From the NCBI RefSeq assembly GCF_963678635.1, contig NW_026971577.1, positions 1 through 64,000 of the forward strand: 64,000 nucleotides of DNA, written 5' to 3'. The notes below the pieces were generated by a model. It saw only the letters and a program-made list of their open reading frames with translations, was not told where the DNA came from and made no database searches. Within the stretch, counting starts at the first letter, position 1. Each line of letters opens with the position of its first letter. The translations under genes and the position numbers were made by a program. Source of the stretch: Symsagittifera roscoffensis. Taxonomy: Eukaryota > Xenacoelomorpha > Acoela > Convolutidae. Shown here piece by piece: positions 34,811 through 44,400 of the stretch.

Positions 34811-35005
34811 CTTAAAAAAAACAGAAAAATATTGTGAAACAAAACAGTAAACCAATATTCGGAATATTCGGGTTTTTTAGCAGTGGACCCTGGATTATTC
34901 GGTATTCGGCAAAAAAAAAAATATTCGGATTCGATATTCGGATTTCAAAATTTTAATATTCGGATTCGGCTTCGAAGTGCCGAATACTCGGTATTCGGGT
35001 CGAAT

Positions 35006-35889
35006 TGTGCCAGTCGGTCATATTTGGAAGTTTGACCTTGAGAAGAGCAGAAAACACTTGATTTTGGAGTGAAATTTAAATTTTTAAAATTTCGAATGGA
35101 ACATGTCATGCACGATTTTCTCGCGAGAACTGAAAATCAGAAAAAGAAAGGAGAACAATTTTAGAACAATTGCGGGAAAGTTGTCAGATAAAAACGAGTG
35201 GGAAATTGCTATTCGCAATTTCCATCATAGTGAACAAGAGTAGAGCTGTCCTATCTGAAATAGAAGACAGAGTATTCCCGAGAGAGTAATTATTCGAACT
35301 GAACCAGAGTGAACCTTCGACGGAAAGGTGGACAGCTTGAGTGTCCCAATGGTCCACATGAAACTTCGTTCTTGAGTTCAAACTTACCCTTACCATTCAA
35401 ACTGATAAACATTGAACTTATCTAGTTATTTTAGTTAATTCTAGAGTTGCTCACCCATTTAATTACTTCCTGTGCTTGAGCGCATCAACATGTGAGTCCT
35501 TAATTTAAATTTCTAGAGTGTGTTTTATAATTGTTATGTTGAGGTAAGGCGAGTTTTAGGTTGATCCATCTGAAATGGATCAAAGTTCCACTGTCTAATA
35601 AAAAAGCAACTTAACGGATTGTTCCGACCCGGTTTTTAACGGCGTTCATGTATTTTGGGTATCTAGAGACCTAAGTATGGGGACGTTCTTAATTCTAGAG
35701 TGGGGGGATATTTTGGTAGTAGCCTTAAGCAGTAGCGGGTCGTAGTCTCATGTCACAAGCGAACCGAATTGGCTCCGACTGATTTGAGGCGGAAAAACAC
35801 AAGAGATAGTGTCCCTGACTCCTGAGCCAATAGTTATAGGGCCTATTTTTCTTAAGCCTCATGTGTGACTGTAGTAGACGAATGTTACA
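35006..35889 (+). repeat. 5' LTR of the giant gypsy element
   Basis: Starts TGTGCCAGTCGG and ends CGAATGTTACA, so it has the canonical TG...CA ends. The 3' copy is at 59566-60449. I compared them line by line and saw no difference over 884 bp. It contains a TATAA at 35526, an AG-GTAAGG donor-like site at 35544 and AATAAA at 35597. These could serve as promoter, splice donor and polyadenylation signal. Confidence 0.95.
35597..35602 (+). promoter_or_regulatory. AATAAA polyadenylation signal in LTR
   Basis: AATAAA inside the LTR; the same position in the 3' LTR is 60157-60162. About 70 bases downstream of the TATAA at 35526, it would define a short R region if both are used. Confidence 0.45.
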
Positions 35890-35900
35890 TAGTGTTTTTA

Positions 35901-35915
35901 TGGCGCTCCTGGGTG
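35901..35915 (+). other. Candidate primer-binding site
   Basis: TGGCGCTCCTGGGTG begins 11 bases after the LTR. Retroelement primer sites begin with TGG because tRNAs end in CCA. The distance is slightly large, and I cannot name the matching tRNA. Confidence 0.3.
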
Positions 35916-36380
35916 TTTACGACATCAAGACTACGGAGTCGAACCCACTTGAGACAGCTTCGGGCTGAATGCCCATTCTAGAGTACCGGCGGTACGGTTC
36001 GACAGGAACGTGCAAACCTTCCGGTTGTACCGTGATAGCTTTTTAAGAAAACTCGAGAAAATTTCCTGGTACGCTCTCCGAACGAGGCTTAGCTAACCGA
36101 GTAAAGGGGGGCAACTAGGGGGACAAAAACACGAGCAAAAAGACAGAAAGCAAAACAAAAACCAAAAAAGAATAGAAAAAGGAACAAAAACCATAAAACG
36201 AAAAAAGACAGTGACTTTGACACCAGATTAGTTGGATCAAACCTTTATATTAATTAAATAGTATACCCATACTGTTTTACAAGTTCGATCGTTTCGATCA
36301 ACCTAGCAATTTAAACCAGTAAACTGAATAAAGTGCCCGAAGTGGGGCGTTGTCAAGGGTTTTCAGATAGCTTGGAACTT

Positions 36381-36585
36381 AGCTGGACCAATAGGAGACT
36401 TGACTGGAAGAGGTGACCAGCCGAGTGGGAAAGTGGTTCAGGGACACTTGAGCTGAACCAATAGGAGACTTGACTGGAAGAGGTGACCAGCCGAGTGGGA
36501 AAGTGGTTCAGGGACACTTGGCTGAACCAATAGGAGACTGGACTGGAACAGGTGACCAGTCGAGTGGGAAAGCAGCCAAGAAGGA
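36381..36585 (+). repeat. 70-bp tandem repeat, three copies
   Basis: Copies start at 36381, 36451 and 36521 (AGCTGGACC, AGCTGAACC, GCTGAACC), each followed by AATAGGAGACT and GGTGACCAG. The third copy diverges after about 65 bp. Confidence 0.8.
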
Positions 36586-37429
36586 TTTGGCAATTCTCGA
36601 GTTCTCAAGTTGGGCAGAACGGGTATCGTTAGAATCCACATTACATTATAGGAAATAAATGTAAAATTGGATAAGCGAAATCCCCCAGTTTTGAGGAACG
36701 TTTTTACTTGAGCAGGCCTGGAAACAGGTCTACGGTTTTCTCTTGAGAGGTTTAGCACCCGGCGCTTAAAGTAATTTTTAGGCTTAAGAAGGGGGGCTAG
36801 AAAGGGGGGAGGTTAGAAGGGGGACTGGTTAAGTTAGAGGTTGGCGGTTGTAAATTGTAAAAAGGGGGAAATTAGAGTAACTAATTAGTCGACATCGTTG
36901 ACTTAGTTACATTAGAAATTAACACGCGTTGGTAATATTAGGTGGAGATCCAAAATTCAACTCGAGTTAAGACTGGTACGCTGGTTGGTTTGGTAGGGGG
37001 GACCGGATATAGACAGCTTTTGTGATACCCCATAAGATCACTAGTGGGGGGAGGAAAACGCGTGGCAATTAGGTACCAGACAATTTTTTTTTTTTAGACG
37101 AAAGGTAGACATTGGTCACCTTTAAATTTTAGGTGGGCTCATTTTTCTGTTTTTATTATTTTTCTTACTTAAAATTTTTTGTTGCATTTTATTGAGGATT
37201 TGTGTTTGGTTTTATACGAACAGGTGATCACAAGATACCTGCGCACCTACATTGAAATAGAAACAACCAAAAAGAAGAGGGGGGTCAGCATTTGGCTTTT
37301 AAGAGAGGGTTTTTGGGAAAATTTTACTAGAGCTTGAGTGGTGGTACAAGGTACGGTGGTTCAAGAAGACCCTACAACGAGGAAGACACTCCGTGACGAG
37401 TATTGGGACAAGACCGAAGAAGTCTTGGG

Positions 37430-38140
37430 ACAGAGCAGTCTTGGGATAGTGGTCTTGGGACAGGGTCTTGGGACAGTGGTCTTGGGACAGGGTCTTGGGA
37501 CAGTGGTCTTGGGACAGGGTCTTGGGACAGTGGTCTTGGGACAGTGGTCTTGGGACAGGGTCTTGGGACAGTGGTCTTGGGACAGTGGTCTTGGGACAGG
37601 GTCTTGGGACAGTGGTCTTGGGACAGGGTCTTGGGACAGGGGTCTTGGGACAGTGGTCTTGGGACAGGGTCTTGGGACAGGGTCTTGGGACAGTGGTCTT
37701 GGGACAGGGTCTTGGGACAGTGGTCTTGGGACAGTCTTGGGACAGTGGTCTTGGGACACTAGTCTTGGGACACTAGTCTTGGGACACCAGCCTTGGGACA
37801 CTGGTCTTGGGACACTGCCCTTGGGACACTAGTCTTGGGACACTAGTCTTGGGATACCAGCCTTGGGACACTGGTCTTGGGACACTACCCTTGGGACACT
37901 AGTCTTGGGACAGTAGTCTTGGGACACTAGCCTTGGGACACTAGTCTTGGGACAGTAGTCTTGGGACACTGGTCTTGGGACACTACCCTTGGGACAGTAG
38001 TCTTGGGACACTAGCCTTGGGACACTAGCCTTGGGACACTAGCCTTGGGACAGTAGTCTTGGGACACTAGCCTTGGGACACTGGTCTTGGGACAGTAGTC
38101 TTGGGACACTAGTCTTGGAACAGTGGTCTTGGTACAAGGG
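37430..38140 (+). repeat. CTTGGGACA minisatellite
   Basis: More than forty copies of a 13-14-bp unit of the form CTTGGGACAGTGGT or CTTGGGACAGGGT. They shift to CTTGGGACACTAGT and CCTTGGGACACTAG forms after about 37750. All three forward frames are open across the first part only because the repeat lacks stops. The resulting LGT/LGQ peptides are not considered genes. Confidence 0.9.
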
Positions 38141-38435
38141 TCTTAGGACACTAACGGAGAGTACTGTGATAGTGACGAATAGTCTTGGGACGGTATAGAA
38201 ATTGAAGTCAAATTACAACAAGTGCGTTTTAAGACAGAATAAGACAAATCGAAATAGGTAGGGTTAAGACCAAATTAAGGAAAATTTTTCGGAGGTTTTA
38301 GGAAGAGAATTGGATAAGGTTTTTAACACGTTGTACAGAATTTGTTACCACAAAAAATATATATTTTTTTTAACCCTTAGAATAGAATCGTGTATATAAT
38401 AAAATTGTAAATAAAAGCAGTTGTAAATAGAAATA

Positions 38436-41400
38436 ATGAGGCGGAGTAGGGTACCGGTGCTCGAAAAAAGGTCAAGTGGATCAAACACGAAATATAATTC
38501 ATCGCTGCGCGGAACGACATCAACGGGCCCAAAGATAACGAAGACGAACTTTTCAGTTAACATGGTCAGCACAAGGAGTACAGCGGACAACAGGGCGAAA
38601 GAGGGCACGGGAGGGGAGCGAGTAGAACCCACCATCGAGATTGATCTAGAGACACCCGATCAAAGTGTGGATGAAACAAGGAAGATGGCGACAGAGTCAA
38701 CTCCAATGCCCAATGCAGAGGAACCGAACCAGAAACCCATAGAGTTCTCACCGATAGATGACGCGGAAGATGCAATAGGCAACACCGAAGAAACGGTGAA
38801 AGAAGACTCTCAAGTAAAGAGGACATCTTTTACGGAAAAATTGGGAATAATGTTCGGAATAAAAACAAAAGAAAACGTGACTGAAGAACCAAAAGCAGAA
38901 AGAGCACGAACGTTTGGGACAGTGAGCACGAAGACCTCAGAAGCCAATCCAATAGAGGAACAAGCTAAAGCAGAGGCTACGGCCGAAGAGAGACCGACAG
39001 CTGACCATGAAGAGACTACCACTGAGCTGGGTGACTTGTTGGCGAAATTAAATCAGATTGACAAAAGACTTAAGCACAGTGAAGAAGATAGAGAGGTGAT
39101 AAAAAAGGAGATAAGATACAACAAGCACGAGTATCTAGACAGTTATTTTAACCTAGCTAAGGCAACAGATGAGAGACTCAAGGAAATGTCAGATAAGGTA
39201 GAAGCCACCAATGAAGAACGAGAAAAGAACATCAAAACAGACATGCAACAGTTGAAGAACCGATATGATGATGTCAACAGCCAATTAGGGAGCCTGGAAA
39301 GGAGAATGGACACAATGAGCAGGAGTCAAGCCGAGAGTTCGTGTGCAATACAGGCGAAGTTGGATGCAATCTTGAGAGGTTCTACTCCACAAGAAAGACC
39401 GGCAGCGGATCGTACGCAAGGCACCAGAGTTGACTTTGCAGAACCACAAAGGAACAAACGACAATCGACACCGTTGCCCTTAACCAGGGATGCGATAAGC
39501 ATAGCACCAACAGCTGCGAAAACAATAATGAAGAATGGAACGTCGAATACAACGACTGCTCCGGGAGATTCAACAGCTAACAGCAACACAGGACCGGATG
39601 CTATGACATGGGCCAGCACTTGGGAGATGATGAACAGGACTCTAGAGGCCTTCGCCACGAGGAACACTGACTCGAGCGACAGGAGAGAGGGAAAATCAAG
39701 AAAGACATTCAAGAAGCCAAAAGAATTCAAGGACGACTCCGATGGATGCATTGACACTTGGGTGGAAGTGATGAGATTACATCTAGAACAAGACAACTTG
39801 AGTGACGAAAGACAAGCATGTACAGCCATACTGAGCAACTTGGAAGGAACGGCATTAAAATGCGTGGTCGCAAAGAAGGAGGAAGAACGTGACACCGCGG
39901 ACAAGATCTTCGAGATATTGCTGAATCGATTCGGGTCAGGCATGAAGGGTCACCAAGCGATGATGCGATTTGAAAAGAGAAGGCAGAGGGACGACGAGTC
40001 AATAGATCGGTTCCTAGATGACCTCGAGAGCTTGAGAAGGAGGAGTGACCCAGAGGAGTCGACAAATAGACGGAACTTTAGCATTGCCTCGAAGTTCATC
40101 GATGGGGTGAAAAGTGATGACTTAAGGACAATGTTAGCAACATACTACACATTGTCGAAGGACAGCGCACCCACCCCAGAAGAAATGAGACAGAAATCAA
40201 GAGAATACATGCTGATGAAACCTAAGAAGTACTCATATTCCGAAAACAGGAACACGCAAGGGGGAAGCCAACCCCAGAGGTCATCATGGTACAAACCTAG
40301 AGATGATATGGACAAGCGCAGATCATGCGCGAACTGCGGGTCAGCGGATCATCATGTGGCTGACTGCACAACGTACAAACAAGGCATGAAGAGCCTAGGT
40401 TATGCACCGGATGAAGAGGATATGAGCCAGATGGAGGAACACGAGTACTATAATGGCTTGATCATCAAGATAGGCGCCAGATGCTTCTTCTGTAACCAGG
40501 AGGGGCACTTCAGAATGGATTGTCCCTTGTTCTGGGAAGCGGTCAAGGACCAGAATCACCCCAAACATAAGTTGGCATTAGCGGCGGTGCAGAATCAGCG
40601 GAACAGGCAAAACGAGTTTGAATCTAGGAACTTGGGGGCACCAAACACCGAATTGCCAACGAAGACAGTGAAAGCTGTTACACATGTTAGTGGTGCGTTA
40701 GAGTCCGCGGCCGGAAGCTCTCTAGAGATAAATTATGAGAAAGCGGCGACGGAAGCAATTGCCAAAGTGAAACAAGATCTGGCTGCGAAAGAAATAGAGC
40801 AACGACTAAAGTTGGAGATCGAAAGACAGAATTTTAACGGAGCATTAACCGGATCGAACTCAATACCAGAGGCTAGAACGGGCTCAATGAAGACCGGGAA
40901 TTGTAACACCGTGAAAATGGTGACAGGTAAACCTTTTGGAATATCGAAAATCGGAGCAAGAATAATGTCGATAATCACAGTGGGCGGACACGAGGTAACC
41001 AGAAACTTGAGCGAGCCGAGCGACCAGACGATAATGCACATTGACGTGTATGCAGACTACTTGAGTGGAATAAGTCCACAAACGACTTCTAGAGCGCTCA
41101 GGGCACTACTCACGAGAGGGGGCAGCAAATCGGTACGTGTTGATAATAGGTACACTGAAGCTTATGGTCCACACGAGGTCATGCTAAATATAGATGGAAT
41201 CAACATCTATACCAAGACGATGATAACATGCGACGAAGACCTAATTGGACAAATCTATGTAGGGAAAGAAGAGTTGAAAGTAAGATCGATCGGACACTGT
41301 GCCATGCTTGAAGAAGATGCAATGCACATCGGGACGGAAGCAGACGTGACAGGGCACGTGCTAGACATAAATGGCAAAAAGACTCAGTTGCGTGGATTAC

Positions 41401-44400
41401 TTGACACGGGAGCAGTCTTGAGCGTCATACCAATCGAAACATGGGAAAAGATGGGCTTTGACAAAGGTGACTTGATAGACTCGAGAATACGGCTGTCAGC
41501 TGCAAACAAAGGGGCCCTACGGGTGCTGGGCAGGACGCCGATAATAGCCCTCAATTTGGGGGAACGTAACCTGTGGATGAGCTTCATCGTGGTAGAAAAC
41601 CTAGATGAATCTGACCAATTCATTTTGGGCAGAGACTTCATCAGGAATTTCGACGTAACGATTGATCTAAATAATGCAATGTTCAGGATACGGAACCCGG
41701 ATAGGAGGTACGCAATCAAACCGGTAAATTTAATAATGGCAAATGAGAACAAAGCACCGGTATTCTTGAGTAGGAGAGTGAGGTTAAAAGCTAATGAAGC
41801 GGCAATCGTAAGCTTGAGGATGAAAAATTATAATGAACTAAGTGACAACAAGCAAGTGTGTATAGTTCCAAATCCTAATAGTCAAAGCGCTGCTGTTTTA
41901 GGAAGATCATTTTCGATAACGAAGAGCGGCCTCTGCGTCAGTGTCTTGTTGAATACCCTTGATATACCGATCACGATACAGAGAGGCAGGAAGCTGGGAT
42001 ATGCTTTACCGGTTAAAACTCGATATGAAACAATTGAAAACTCAAAACAAAATGAAGTTGTTGATTGTCCCAACCACAGGGACAAAATTTGTATCTTGAG
42101 ACGATTGCAGAGAATAAAAGATTCTTCAGGTCTTATCAAATCACTTAAGTCAGAAACGGACGATGGGCTTTCGAGCTGTTCGAACTTTCCAGAGCGACCC
42201 ACGCTAGATGAAATGCAAACTGATAAACCGGTTCTGCCGGAGATTGAACATTTAAGGTGCAAACTGAAAGATGAACAGCTCGAAGCTATCAAGGACGTAC
42301 TAGAGCGGAACGAGGAGGTTTTTTCAAGGCATAAGGCGGATATCGGGTGTTGTAATTTTGTTGAACATGAAATAGAACTTGAGGAAAACGCGGTGCCACA
42401 CAGGGAGGGGGCGAGGCGCATGACCCCACACAAATCGGACGCGTGTAGAAAAGAAATCGAAACGTTACTAGAGTATGACATGATAGAACCATCCAAGTCA
42501 CCGTGGGCGTGTGGAGTAGTGATGGCCAAAAAGAAAGGCGACCAGTTAAGGTTTTGTTGTGACTTTCGATACCTGAACTCCGTCACGGTGAAGGATGCCT
42601 ATCCCATACCTAGAATTGATGAGAGCCTCTCGAAGTTAGGTGATGCGAAATTTTTTACGACTCTTGATTTAGGCTCGGCCTTTTGGCAGGTACCATTAAG
42701 GAAGCAAGACAGGGACAAGACAGGGTTCGCCTGCGAGTTGGGTCTGTTTCAATGGAAACGGATGCCGTTTGGACTCTGCAATGCAACAGCCACGTTTCAG
42801 CGGCTGATGGCACACGCGTTGATAGGCGTGACGAAGAAGTACGGCAACCTGGTAATGTGCTACGTGGACGACGTGGTAATAGCAACGCCGACACTAGAAG
42901 ACCACATCGAGAGGCTTGACGAGGTGTTCGCGTGCATGAAAAGATCGGGGCTGAAGTGTAAACCATCAAAGTGCGAGATACTCAAGGACTCGATTAAATA
43001 CTTGGGCAGGATGGTAGATAAGCACGGTATCAGACCTGATCCGGACGCCGTGGAAGCAGTCCTAACCTGGAAATCACCGAAGACGGAGCACCAGCTGATG
43101 AGCTTCCTGGGTTTCGCCAACTATTATAGAGAATTCATCAAGGGCTATGCGGACAAGGTATACCCGATGCAACAACTAATGAGACATAAGGGCAAGAAGT
43201 TCACGTGGAACAACGCGGCAGAAGAGTCATTCCAGAGGATAAAGAAAGAGCTGTGTGAGGCACCAGTACTGGGTATGCCGACAGAGAAGGGGATGTACGT
43301 GCTAGACTCGGACGCGTCAGTAGTCGCTATTTCTGGGATTCTCCATCAAGAACAAGAATGGAATGGGAAGACAGTCTTGAGACCAATAGCATACGGGAGC
43401 AAGGTCCTAAGTGACACAGAAATGAAGTACGGAGCACCGAAAGCAGAGATGTTCGCGGTGGTCACCTTTGTCGAAAAATACAGAGCATACCTAGGCAGTG
43501 AGCCCTTCAAGCTGCGAGTCGACAACCGAGCACTAAGCTGGCTGAAAACGTACTCAATGGACCAGAGCTATATTGGGAGGTGGATAGTTCGCTTGGATGG
43601 ATACAACATGATAATTGAGCACAGAACACGAGATAAACATCAAAATGCTGACAGCTTGAGTAAGAAGACGGAGTTCTACGAGAGGCAAGAACAAAGAGAG
43701 GCGGACAGACCTGAGATCAAAGACGGCTTCTCCTTTATGGACAAAGAAACGTACGACAGTCTTCCACTCACGAGATGGCTGGACAAATCAGGCAAACCGA
43801 TTGAAGATCATCCCGAATTGCCGAAAGAGCCTCTTGAAAAGACCATCTTGCAGAGAAGCAGAGGGATTCCGGTAGGAATAATGCTCAAGTCCAAGATCGT
43901 GAGGGAAACACTCAAGGCAAAAGGTTATGATCTCATCCAGGTAGAGGAGGGAACGGTCCGAATAGATGAAGACTTAATGAGGTTGCTTGAGAAACTATCA
44001 GATGACAAGCCCGTGATCCAAGGGAAAGGTCAGGAGGCACCGGAACTAACCATACTTCGGAGAGAAGAAACAGTGAACAATACTGACGTCTCAAAAGGAA
44101 GCATCACTGATAGCAAGGAAGTTGTGCGATCACTAGTTGAAAAAATCCCCGACAAAATTCTGGAGCAGACAAAAGTCAGGGATAAGAAAGTAACATTCAG
44201 AGAAGAAGTTGAACACCTGGGACTAGATCAAGAGTCCGGGGAGTGGTCCAGATTCATGGAAGAAGACGAAACCGGAGAAGGGAAATTGTCCGGGGAGCGT
44301 GAAGAATGGGATGAAGACTCGGATGAGAGCAGCGAAGACCAAGACAGTCTATGCATGATACTGGCGGAAGAGAAGATAAGACAGCACGACAGGGAATTAC

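Larger units (their letters stand above)
34171..35005 (-). mobile_element. hAT transposon, left part (split by the gypsy element)
   Basis: It starts CAGGGATGTCGAATACTCGG. The far end, at 60450-60477, finishes ATATCCCTG, giving short imperfect terminal inverted repeats of the CAGGG type. Without the gypsy insert the element is about 860 bp. Both subterminal regions (34180-34325 and 34853-35005) are packed with ATTCGG/CCGAAT motifs, as expected for transposase-binding repeats. It carries two short minus-strand frames and no full transposase, so it is an internally deleted, non-autonomous copy. Confidence 0.85.
35890..38435 (+). other. 2.5-kb untranslated leader of the giant element
   Basis: No long meaningful frame. 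It holds a 70-bp triple repeat (36381-36585) and a minisatellite (37430-38140), described separately. It also has several G-rich tracts (36780-36860) and a purine-rich stretch. Such a long leader could hold packaging or translation signals. Confidence 0.6.

Noticed and set aside
37338-38011. Long overlapping frames over the minisatellite (up to 164 codons, both strands)
   Set aside because: Frames are open in several phases at once because the 13-14-bp repeat contains no stop codon. The products are pure repeat.
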